A DNA stretch of 34,506 nt from the IMG/VR virus record IMGVR_UViG_3300048833_000108, positions 1 through 34,506 of that record; one strand, 5' to 3'. The notes beneath the pieces were generated by a model. The model was not told the DNA's origin, made no database searches, and saw only the letters and a program-made list of their open reading frames with translations. This stretch comes from a virus. Of this stretch, positions 28,874-34,506 are shown piece by piece (positions within the stretch are counted from its first letter, which is position 1; each line of letters opens with the position of its first letter). The translations under genes and the position numbers were made by a program.

Positions 28874-31243
28874 TCACGGAATACCCCCAAACCCGTCATC
28901 CGCTGACGTGTTGCCGCCCAGGTAGTCCTGCATGCCGTGGCGCATGGCCTGAATCTGATCGCCAAGCCAGTGGGATTCCACAGCTCCTTCAGGCGCGTGC
29001 TTACCGAACAGGTACATGGCCTGGGGATTGGTGATGCCCTGCCCTCGCAAATACCCCTTGCGCGTGCTGACCAACTTCCGTCGTCGCTTGAGCGTGTCCG
29101 AGAAGCGCTTCAGCGACGCCGGCTTGATGCCGACGTTGGAGCACCAGCGCTGATAGACCTTGAACCAGTCCAGCACCAGGCCAGGTTGGGCGCGTAAGGG
29201 AGGTAGGTCGTCGTCGAGCAGCGCCGTGAGGAAATCGATGGGACTGTCCTGCGCCAGCTCGATCAGCTCGCGCTTGGCTTCCGACGACGGTGGCTTGGTA
29301 TGTGGGTTGAAGTCACCCAGATCCAGGTGCAGCAGGAAGTCATGCAGCGCGGCAATGCCGCCGTCCTTCATTTGTTGCGCAACGGCCTTGTAGTACTCCT
29401 CTTCCTTCGGATCCGCCATCCACAGCACGCAGTGGCGCCGGTCGTCTTCCTCGAGCACGACCGGCATGGATTCATTCGACAAGAACACCAGGTTGCAGTG
29501 GTTGGCCTCATCGTAGGCCGCAATGTGCTTCGGGTTGATGCGTATCTGCGTGCCTGTGATCAGCGTTTTGAGCTTGTTCTTGTGCTCGAAACGGTGCGCG
29601 GATGCCACGACCTCATCGGCGATCAGGAACAGCTTGCGGCTGGCCCAGTCGTTGTGTTTGTCGACCAGGGCGTCTTGATCGAGGATGCGGCCGTACTGGC
29701 CATAGATGCCCATGATGCCTTCGAAGAACAGGTTCTTGCCTAACCCCTGGCCACCGTGCACGACGACGGTAGATTTCATCTTTGCGCCCGGGTGCTGGAT
29801 TGGATAGGCGCACCACTTGAGGATCCATTCGTACAGCTCACGGCTGTTGCGCTCGCCGCTGCACATGTAGCGCAGCAGGTCCAGGATCAATTCGCATTTG
29901 CCGCTCTTGGGCTCCGAAGGCCAGCCACCCCACAGATTGCAGGTGACAGCAGAGTCCTCTTCCGCCGGATCGAAGCCCACTTCAGTTTGCCGAACAATCT
30001 GGCGGTCGGAATGTTCCGCCCACGCCTTGTAGAGATCGGGGCGCACGCATGCGTTGCGCACGTCGGTCAGCGGAAGAAGCAGATGTTCCTGATGATCAAA
30101 TGCCGCGCCGTTGCCGGCATACACCAGCGCGTAGCGCTGCAGTAGATCGTCGACGTATTGCATCGGGCGCAACTTGCCGCCCTTGCCCCCGGGTGTGGAG
30201 GAAGAGACGGCGCGCAAGGCGGGGGGTCCCCAGCGCAACTCCAGGAGGCGGGCGGTCACCACGGCGCCGACCGCACCCAGCCCTTCGGCCGCGTGCAGGT
30301 CGTTGAAGTCGGTTAGCTTGCGGCCGGTCGCTTCGTGCTTGGCCTTACGACCGGCTTCGTCGGCGAATACTGGCTTGACCCACTCGCCGCCAACGGCCAT
30401 GGCCGCAGCGCTGGCCGATGAAACACCTGGGTTGCCCTCAGTGAAGCAGTCGTCGTCGGCGCATATCAGGATCTTCGCCTGCTTGTACCTGGCGCGCAGC
30501 GCTTCCGCGACGGGCTTCAGGTTGCCGGCATCGAACGCACACACGACGGGATACCCCGTGGCCGCGTGGATAGATGCCGCAGTCGCATAGCCTTCGGCCA
30601 CCAACACAATCCAGTGCGGCTGGTGGCCGAGCAAATGGAAGTGGCCCTTCTTGGCAACGCCTGCAGGCCAGAATTCTTTGGTCGGACGCCCGCCCTCTTT
30701 TGCCTGGGCAGCGGTGCGCAGGAACTGGAGGCCGTGGATCCGCCCGCCCGTGTCCGTCAGTGGCAGCACGGCGGTGTGGTGCTTGGTGAATTTTAGGCCG
30801 TAGCCCAATACTGCCTTGTCGCGCAGGTAGGGCGAATCACCCTCGGGCAGCAGTTGTCCCCAGGCCTTCGATGCGCGATCGGCCGCAACCTGCGCTTCCT
30901 TCTTGCGCTGCAGATCTGCGGCCTTGGCAGCATCTGCCCACACGCGCTTCATCGCATCGCGTTGCTCGGCAGTGACACGGCCGGTGTCATCCTTGGGAAG
31001 CGCAACCTTCTGCCCATTCTGGTCGTTACCACGCCACACGCCATAGGCGCCGACGATCAATAGACGGTCAGCGCTGGGTGACCATTCCTTGAGCAGGTAC
31101 CAGCCGCGCTTCTCGCGCCCACCGTCCTGCGTGAAAACACGCACTGGCTTGTGGCTGTTGATACGCAGGCCTTCGCCTGGAGGAATGATCAGCCCTGCAT
31201 CGACCAGCTGGCCAAGCACGTCGTCGTAGTTACTTGCCCCCAT
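28874..31243 (-). CDS. phage primase-helicase (Toprim + DUF5906-type helicase)
   Basis: Probably makes primers and opens the phage origin. It has 789 residues from ATG 31243; a GTG 21 bases upstream is in frame. The N-terminal 150 residues are a binding domain. Toprim motifs follow: EGYATAASIH with Glu near 217, then ILICADDD near 258-265. A D5/DUF5906-like helicase ends the protein, with VVVHGGQGLGKNLF (Walker A about 497-504), then FLIADEVV and NLVFLSNESMPVVL. The tail (LKRFSDTLKRRRKLVSTRKGYLRGQGI) is basic and may bind DNA. It is the last gene of the early right operon, beside the iteron-like cluster. Confidence 0.9.
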   Translation of the reverse strand: MGASNYDDVLGQLVDAGLIIPPGEGLRINSHKPVRVFTQDGGREKRGWYLLKEWSPSADRLLIVGAYGVWRGNDQNGQKVALPKDDTGRVTAEQRDAMKRVWADAAKAADLQRKKEAQVAADRASKAWGQLLPEGDSPYLRDKAVLGYGLKFTKHHTAVLPLTDTGGRIHGLQFLRTAAQAKEGGRPTKEFWPAGVAKKGHFHLLGHQPHWIVLVAEGYATAASIHAATGYPVVCAFDAGNLKPVAEALRARYKQAKILICADDDCFTEGNPGVSSASAAAMAVGGEWVKPVFADEAGRKAKHEATGRKLTDFNDLHAAEGLGAVGAVVTARLLELRWGPPALRAVSSSTPGGKGGKLRPMQYVDDLLQRYALVYAGNGAAFDHQEHLLLPLTDVRNACVRPDLYKAWAEHSDRQIVRQTEVGFDPAEEDSAVTCNLWGGWPSEPKSGKCELILDLLRYMCSGERNSRELYEWILKWCAYPIQHPGAKMKSTVVVHGGQGLGKNLFFEGIMGIYGQYGRILDQDALVDKHNDWASRKLFLIADEVVASAHRFEHKNKLKTLITGTQIRINPKHIAAYDEANHCNLVFLSNESMPVVLEEDDRRHCVLWMADPKEEEYYKAVAQQMKDGGIAALHDFLLHLDLGDFNPHTKPPSSEAKRELIELAQDSPIDFLTALLDDDLPPLRAQPGLVLDWFKVYQRWCSNVGIKPASLKRFSDTLKRRRKLVSTRKGYLRGQGITNPQAMYLFGKHAPEGAVESHWLGDQIQAMRHGMQDYLGGNTSADDGFGGIP

Positions 31244-31244
31244 T

Positions 31245-31433
31245 TCAGTAACTATTGACCCCACTGACTACACAGCGAGCAGGGTCCGAATTACCCGCGT
31301 AGGGGTTGCCCAGGGAGGACCCAAGCCCGGAACCTGAACAACCTGAACGACCCACACACCTCACCGTCGCGCTGCATTTCAGTTGCGCGATTGCGCTGCT
31401 TTCAATACCCATGGGGGGAAGGGGGCGGATCAT
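31245..31433 (-). CDS. possible small protein (62 aa), doubtful
   Basis: An ATG ORF overlapping the upstream stop as ATGA and ending one base before the primase-helicase ATG. The product is Ser/Gly/Cys-rich (CVGRSGCSGSGLGSSLG) and resembles nothing I recognise; its composition is unlike neighbouring proteins. The same 186 bases may instead be the leader of the primase gene. The perfect fit between two genes is the only support. Confidence 0.3.
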   Translation of the reverse strand: MIRPLPPMGIESSAIAQLKCSATVRCVGRSGCSGSGLGSSLGNPYAGNSDPARCVVSGVNSY

Positions 31434-31645
31434 GCCTTGACCTCGAGCATCAGCACGCCTTGACCTGCGCGCTTGGCGTCATCCTCGATGCGTATGCGCT
31501 CGCGCTCTGCGATGGCATCGTCACCAGTGAGACCAGGTGCGTCGCTGTATAGCTCAGCCATTGCACGCAGCAGGCCAGCGTTTGCTTGCACGTTGGGATG
31601 TGCGAGTGCGCTGCGGTTCCAGTGTGCTGGCCTCCCCATGGCCAT
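31430..31645 (-). CDS. small hypothetical phage protein (71 aa)
   Basis: From ATG 31645, with GAGG about ten bases upstream; a TTG at 31654 overlapping the previous stop and an ATG at 31639 are alternatives. The product (MAMGRPAHWNRSALAHPNVQANAGLLRAMAELYSDAPG, then AIAERERIRIEDDAKRAGQ) is helical and contains no known motif. It sits in the early right operon between a possible regulator and the replication protein. Function unknown. Confidence 0.55.
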   Translation of the reverse strand: MAMGRPAHWNRSALAHPNVQANAGLLRAMAELYSDAPGLTGDDAIAERERIRIEDDAKRAGQGVLMLEVKA

Positions 31646-31650
31646 GGCTG

Positions 31651-32229
31651 TCAAGCCTCGACACCAGGCAGTAGCGCGTGCACTCGACGCCTTACGGCTG
31701 TGATCGCGATGATCAGGTCATCGGACTCATCGAGGATCTTGCGTGCATGCGGCAGGTCGGCCGCATCGATGCGGCCATCACTCATCGCAGGCGATAGCGC
31801 TGCGACCAGATCACCGAACTCCGACATCAGGTTGGCAATACCCACCGCCTGCTCTGCCTCGGTATCGCTCACCAGCTTCACGGGTAACACACCACGCCTG
31901 CGCGCCAGATCGCGTTCGCAGTTGCTGCGATATGGCTCGGGCAGGCTCATCACCCACGCATCTTCCAGGTCAACAGGCAGGGTCTTTACCGTGCCGTCCA
32001 TGTAGCGACGAATGACCTGGGCGTTGTTGTCCATCGCCTTGATCAGATCCGCGCCCTCGCCCGTACGCAGCTTCACCTGGCGAACATCGGGTGCGGTCAT
32101 GCCGATGTAGTTCTCGGACACGGTCATTGCGAATGACGTGTAGTTGCACCCCGTGCTGTCCAGCATCTGGCGCGTGTGCGCGTATACAACCGACTGACGC
32201 GGCGGCAGAAATTGACGTGCGGCCTTCAT
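31651..32229 (-). CDS. putative early regulatory protein (192 aa)
   Basis: A 192-residue helical protein, ATGA-coupled to the gene before it. The first half (ARQFLPPRQSVVYAHTRQMLDSTGCNYTSFAMTVSENYIGM) and the charged centre (LEDAWVMSLPEPYRSNCERDLARRRG) recur in phages of similar type at the same position, downstream of Cro. I cannot name a family. The position corresponds to that of CII-type activators, and the N-terminal part could be a helix-turn-helix, but the helix pattern is not convincing. Described as regulator by context only. Confidence 0.55.
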   Translation of the reverse strand: MKAARQFLPPRQSVVYAHTRQMLDSTGCNYTSFAMTVSENYIGMTAPDVRQVKLRTGEGADLIKAMDNNAQVIRRYMDGTVKTLPVDLEDAWVMSLPEPYRSNCERDLARRRGVLPVKLVSDTEAEQAVGIANLMSEFGDLVAALSPAMSDGRIDAADLPHARKILDESDDLIIAITAVRRRVHALLPGVEA

Positions 32230-32546
32230 GCGCGCACCTCACCTGTGCCTGCAGACTTCAGGCCATGCACAACGTCCTGCCCTTCCCTACCCGCCTTCGC
32301 CTGCACGTCTTGCGGGCATTCAACATCCGCACCGGTCCTGGCGCGGTGGTCGCAGTGTTCTTCAGGCTTGGGATACAGCTGCACGATCACAGCCAGCGCG
32401 GCCAAGACCAGGGCAGCCAGAACAATCAGCCAGAGAAACCAAGCCGTGCCCCGTACTGACGGCCCAAAGCTGCCGGCGGGATATTCCTTCCGGTGCCAGT
32501 TGTTGAGCACCATCTCCAATACTTGCAGTTGGCTGAGCTTTCGCAT
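32226..32546 (-). CDS. small single-pass membrane protein (106 aa)
   Basis: From ATG 32546, with GAAGGTGG upstream; a longer in-frame start at 32588 covers the preceding gene. One clear membrane segment lies at about residues 37-57 (WFLWLIVLAALVLAALAVIVQLY), flanked by a charged N-terminal part (LSQLQVLEMVLNNWHRKEYPAG) and a Cys-containing tail (PEEHCDHRARTGADVECPQ). No signal peptidase site. Its stop overlaps the next gene's ATG. Early inner-membrane proteins of phages often change host physiology or exclude other phages (inference). Confidence 0.65.
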   Translation of the reverse strand: MRKLSQLQVLEMVLNNWHRKEYPAGSFGPSVRGTAWFLWLIVLAALVLAALAVIVQLYPKPEEHCDHRARTGADVECPQDVQAKAGREGQDVVHGLKSAGTGEVRA

Positions 32547-32547
32547 G

Positions 32548-32760
32548 TCAGGCCACCTTCGCCAGCCGGGTGTGCGGACCAAGCTCAACGGTGTGCAGCG
32601 GGCGGCCCTCGCGTTTGCGGCGGGCCAGCACGCGCACCCATTGATCAGCGGTCATGCACAGGTCGGTGTCGTCGTCGGAATCCAGCAGCGCCAGATCCAC
32701 CAGCACACCGGCCGGATCATTGGCCAGGCGGCCGTCCATCGGAATAATCTGGCGGCGCAT
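32548..32760 (-). CDS. small hypothetical phage protein (70 aa)
   Basis: Directly follows the Cro-like gene: its ATG (32760) abuts the Cro-like stop. The product (MRRQIIPMDGRLANDPAGVLVDLALLDSDDDTDLCMTADQWVRVLARRKREGRPLHTVELG) has an acidic middle and an alpha-beta pattern, with no motif I recognise. Position and lack of spacing imply it is made early from the right promoter. Function unknown. Confidence 0.55.
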   Translation of the reverse strand: MRRQIIPMDGRLANDPAGVLVDLALLDSDDDTDLCMTADQWVRVLARRKREGRPLHTVELGPHTRLAKVA

Positions 32761-32982
32761 TCAGCCCACCTTTGCCAGCGGTTCGCTGGTCTCGGCCGGA
32801 GGCAATGCCCCACTGGCGTACAGGGTGTGCAGGTGGACAGCAGCCATGCCGCCGGGGGCTTTGGTGCGCCCCTGCTTGATATCGCTTACGGCTTGGGGGG
32901 ATAGACCGATGGCCTTGCCCATGCCGGTTAGCGACCAGCCCCGCGCCTCAAGTTCGGAAATTTTGTCTGCCCATGTGCTCAT
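32761..32982 (-). CDS. cro: Cro-like repressor
   Basis: A 73-residue helix-turn-helix protein transcribed divergently from the CI-like gene. The HTH is LTGMGKAIGLSPQAVSDIKQGR (about residues 18-39), a xenogeneic-response-element type with Q-A-V in the recognition helix. The rest is a short tail (LYASGALPPAETSEP). It should bind the same 12-bp operators and switch off repressor synthesis during lytic growth. The right promoter's expected transcription start lies only about two bases before its ATG, and no SD is visible, so the messenger may be leaderless. Confidence 0.85.
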   Translation of the reverse strand: MSTWADKISELEARGWSLTGMGKAIGLSPQAVSDIKQGRTKAPGGMAAVHLHTLYASGALPPAETSEPLAKVG

Positions 32983-32990
32983 GGGTCGGC

Positions 32991-33020
32991 ATCCTACGGA
33001 ATACCGTTACGGATTGTCAA
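32991..33020 (-). promoter_or_regulatory. right early promoter (drives cro operon)
   Basis: On the minus strand TTGACA (33020-33015), an 18-base spacer and TAGGAT (32996-32991). It is almost identical in order and sequence to the promoter at 34284-34313. An operator overlaps the -10 side and another overlaps the -35 side. Expected start near 32984, about two bases from the cro ATG. Confidence 0.75.
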
Positions 33021-33044
33021 CGGCATTCCGTTACGGCGTTCCGT
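32996..33044. promoter_or_regulatory. right operator cluster (three sites)
   Basis: Three 12-bp near-palindromes: ACGGAATACCGT (32996-33007), ACGGCATTCCGT (33020-33031) and ACGGCGTTCCGT (33033-33044). Spacing between centres is 24 and 13 bases. They fill the gap between cro and the repressor gene and overlap both promoters, as lambda OR1-OR3 do. Likely bound by the CI-like and Cro-like proteins. Confidence 0.8.
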
Positions 33045-33050
33045 TCTAAT
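33045..33050 (+). promoter_or_regulatory. possible weak -10 for the repressor gene
   Basis: TCTAAT lies seven bases before the repressor ATG with no good -35 hexamer upstream, like an activator-dependent maintenance promoter. The transcript would begin at or next to ATG 33057, and no SD is visible, so the repressor mRNA may be leaderless as lambda cI is from its maintenance promoter. Confidence 0.45.
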
Positions 33051-33056
33051 CCGCCC

Positions 33057-33707
33057 ATGAAGACAATCGGGCAACGAATCCGCCAAGAACGTGAAGCACA
33101 AGGCATCACCAGGCCAGTGCTCGCGGCCTACGCCAAAATAGGGTCAACGACACTCAGCGACTTGGAGCTTGGGCGGTCCCGATCAACAACAGCACTCCAT
33201 AAAATAGCCGAGCGCCTTGGTTTGAACCCGAACTGGCTTGAGACCGGGAAGGGGCAAAAGCATGCCTCGCAATCAGCGACCGACCAGGACTGGGCAGACA
33301 TCACCGCATACTCGCAAGCCGCCGCACTAGGCGATGGTAGTGTCCCAGACGACTACGCCACAGCTCACAAATTGAAGTTCAAAGCTAGAAGCTTGCAGAA
33401 AAAAGGCTTGTTTGCGAACAACCTGTCGGTGTTCTACGGGAGCGGTGACTCTATGCTTCCACGCATCCACGACGGTGATGCGCTTCTGTTCGACATGGCG
33501 GACACGACACCCCGCGATGGTCAAATTTACATAGTGAGGTACGACGGCGGTTACTTCGCCAAACGTCTTCACCAATACGGCGACCAATGGTTCTTGGTCA
33601 GCGACAACACTTCTGATCCGAAGTGGAGGAAACCTGTGTTGGTCGACTTCAACAATGGTTTTGAGATTATTGGGCGAGTGCGCTGGATTGGTAGCTGGGA
33701 AGGATAA
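33057..33707 (+). CDS. cI: CI-like repressor with S24 (LexA-type) domain
   Basis: Keeps the prophage silent. It has 216 residues from ATG 33057; the longer in-frame extension to 32973 covers the operators and is not coding. The N-terminal HTH (TRPVLAAYAKIGSTTLSDLELGRS, about 19-42) is followed by a linker and a peptidase S24 domain. Catalytic Ser132 is in GDSMLP and Lys169 in YFAKRL. I found no Ala-Gly or Cys-Gly pair in the linker (QAAALGDGSVPDDYA), so RecA-stimulated self-cleavage at a canonical site is uncertain. Its stop shares one base with the next start (TAATG). Confidence 0.88.
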   Translation: MKTIGQRIRQEREAQGITRPVLAAYAKIGSTTLSDLELGRSRSTTALHKIAERLGLNPNWLETGKGQKHASQSATDQDWADITAYSQAAALGDGSVPDDYATAHKLKFKARSLQKKGLFANNLSVFYGSGDSMLPRIHDGDALLFDMADTTPRDGQIYIVRYDGGYFAKRLHQYGDQWFLVSDNTSDPKWRKPVLVDFNNGFEIIGRVRWIGSWEG

Positions 33708-34225
33708 TGAGCATCACAACAGCTACACGAAGCGGCTGTCTTTTCGTAGTCGTGCTGGTCTTCGGCATCATTGCAGTGCTTGCCGTCGCGGCTCAGCACG
33801 ACCCTCTGGACAAGCAAGGCATCGGCCTGTTCCTAGTCATCCTCGCGGCACTCTTACTGCTAGCCGGCCTAGTTGCAGGTCTCATTCTTTATGCAAATGC
33901 GAAGCGCAAGAACAGCCAAGCACCAGAAATAGGACCTGCGCCAGAGCCTTCCAGCCTTACTTCCGCCGCGCCCATAGATTTATCGTCGAAGCCGCTTACG
34001 GATAATCAGCTGGTGATGCTCAATTACGTAAAGCGTCGCGGTGGCGTTCAGTTTGCGCGCGGCGGGGAAGTCAAGATCGAAGGCCTGCCGGCCCTTGGAA
34101 CACCAGGCGAAGCAAGAACACTTCACAGTCTAGTGAAACGCGGCTTCGTATCGAAAGCTTCCAACGGCGCCTACTACATCACCAGCCAAGGCTCCCTTGC
34201 CCTGGTAAACAGCGGCAGATTCTAA
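33707..34225 (+). CDS. two-TM membrane protein co-expressed with repressor (candidate superinfection exclusion)
   Basis: A 172-residue protein, translationally coupled to cI (TAATG). Two membrane segments, about 10-29 (GCLFVVVLVFGIIAVLAVAA) and 39-62 (GLFLVILAALLLLAGLVAGLI), are separated by a short loop. The cytoplasmic part (about 96-172) starts with LTDNQLVMLNYVKRRGG and ends AYYITSQGSLAL, resembling a winged-helix fold. The gene would be made in the lysogen, as lambda rexAB are. Exclusion of other phages is a reasonable inference, but no known family was recognised. Confidence 0.75.
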   Translation: MSITTATRSGCLFVVVLVFGIIAVLAVAAQHDPLDKQGIGLFLVILAALLLLAGLVAGLILYANAKRKNSQAPEIGPAPEPSSLTSAAPIDLSSKPLTDNQLVMLNYVKRRGGVQFARGGEVKIEGLPALGTPGEARTLHSLVKRGFVSKASNGAYYITSQGSLALVNSGRF

Positions 34226-34272
34226 GGAACAACGGCCCACAACGGCCCGATTCGAAGCTTTAGGCCCCAATT

Positions 34273-34308
34273 ACGGAATACCGTTGACAACGGTAAACGG
34301 AATACCGT
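34273..34308. promoter_or_regulatory. left operator pair
   Basis: Two copies of ACGGAATACCGT (34273-34284 and 34297-34308), centres 24 bases apart, the same separation as the two outer right operators. They straddle a TTGACA. An extra half-site (ACGG) sits at 34290-34293. Probable CI/Cro binding sites for the left early promoter. Confidence 0.8.
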
Positions 34309-34313
34309 AGGCT
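34284..34313 (+). promoter_or_regulatory. left early promoter
   Basis: TTGACA (34284-34289), an 18-base spacer and TAGGCT (34308-34313). Operators overlap both hexamers, so repressor binding should block it. The transcript would start near 34320 and carry a leader of about 140 bases before the ATG at 34462. Confidence 0.75.
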
Positions 34314-34387
34314 GCGCTCGTCCGGTCACCCGACCAGACAGGGCACCACCGGAAACGCCGCATCCCCTCGGCCTTCCGGCGGCAAAA

Positions 34388-34433
34388 CCCGCAGGCTCGG
34401 CGCACCAGATCCCCTCTCCGCCCAGCCTGCGGG
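34388..34433 (+). other. 10-bp stem-loop in early left leader
   Basis: CCCGCAGGCT (34388-34397) and AGCCTGCGGG (34424-34433) form a perfect 10-bp stem around a 26-base loop, 16 bases before the SD GGAGAGG. The following tract, CCGCCCTTTCC, is not a clean terminator. It may control expression of the early left operon at the RNA level. Confidence 0.5.
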
Positions 34434-34461
34434 CCGCCCTTTCCACACCGGAGAGGCCGCC

Positions 34462-34506
34462 ATGTTCGACGCCATCGCTCACCTGGACAGCGACACCAGC
34501 ACCGCA
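34462..34506 (+). CDS. first gene of the early left operon, 3' partial
   Basis: ATG 34462 has GGAGAGG five bases upstream. Fifteen codons are visible (MFDAIAHLDSDTSTA) before the window ends. The start lies downstream of the left promoter/operators and structured leader, so it should be an early gene under repressor control. The fragment is too short to assign a function. Confidence 0.6.
   Translation, partial: MFDAIAHLDSDTSTA

Noticed and set aside
28510-28965. Minus-strand ORFs spanning the gap between primase and terminase small subunit (including a GTGA-coupled 117-codon frame at 28524-28877)
   Set aside because: They are made largely from the TGCGGCAT repeats, have Arg/Ala/Cys-rich products without motif, and the strong SD before GTG 28531 marks the start of the real downstream gene.
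34222-34482. 86-codon minus-strand ORF over the left operator and leader
   Set aside because: It covers the matched promoter-operator module and has no ribosome site; its Gly/Arg/Ala-rich product is a shadow.

Overview
The window reads as part of a temperate, tailed (siphovirus-type) bacteriophage genome. It holds a lambda-like repressor/Cro switch, a tyrosine integrase, a primase-helicase, cos-type terminase subunits (Nu1-like and GpA-like), a portal, a fused protease-capsid protein, a lysis cassette with an Rz/Rz1 spanin pair, and a long non-contractile tail operon ending in receptor-binding proteins. No host housekeeping gene, rRNA, tRNA or IS element was seen. High GC, dense ATGA/GTGA start-stop overlaps and the gene types suggest a phage of a high-GC proteobacterium. 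A Xanthomonadales host is a guess by overall resemblance and was not tested.

Layout. (1) 1-3257, plus strand: a tightly coupled accessory operon. It contains an orphan C5-cytosine methyltransferase overlapped in another frame along its whole length by a second intact ORF, five small phage proteins (two Cys-rich), and a PrtN-like DNA-binding protein. (2) 3258-3486: a repeat-bearing leader. (3) 3487-4476, plus: integrase. (4) 4498-28531, minus: one late operon. Read from right to left it encodes terminase small and large subunits, a Mor-like regulator, a gpW-like connector, portal, protease-capsid fusion, cement protein, [strong intrinsic terminator], holin-like proteins, GH108 endolysin, Rz, Rz1, a small beta-rich protein, a collagen-like protein, virion proteins, neck/tail-completion proteins, tail tube, chaperones G/GT with a -1 frameshift site, tape measure, distal-tail/hub proteins, the J-like tip protein with a beta-propeller-like insertion, and three fibre/receptor-binding genes. 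(5) 28600-28870: an iteron-like inverted-repeat cluster, candidate replication origin. (6) 28874-32982, minus: early right operon (Cro-like, small proteins, possible regulator, primase-helicase). (7) 33057-34225, plus: CI-like S24 repressor and a coupled two-TM protein. (8) 34226-34506: left operator/promoter, structured leader and the start of the early left operon.

Control. Copies of a 12-bp operator (about ACGGAATACCGT) occur three times before cI/cro and twice before the left early operon. They embed two almost identical promoters (TTGACA, 18-bp spacer, TAGGAT or TAGGCT). The repressor would silence both early operons while being expressed with its membrane-protein partner. The early left operon probably continues, through sequence outside this window, into the methyltransferase operon and integrase, so integrase lies inside phage sequence on this map.

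The points most worth a second look are the double-coded methyltransferase locus, the terminator inside the late operon with no room for a promoter after it, the unannotated G/GT frameshift, the iteron-like region, the matched operator modules, and the cI-linked membrane protein.
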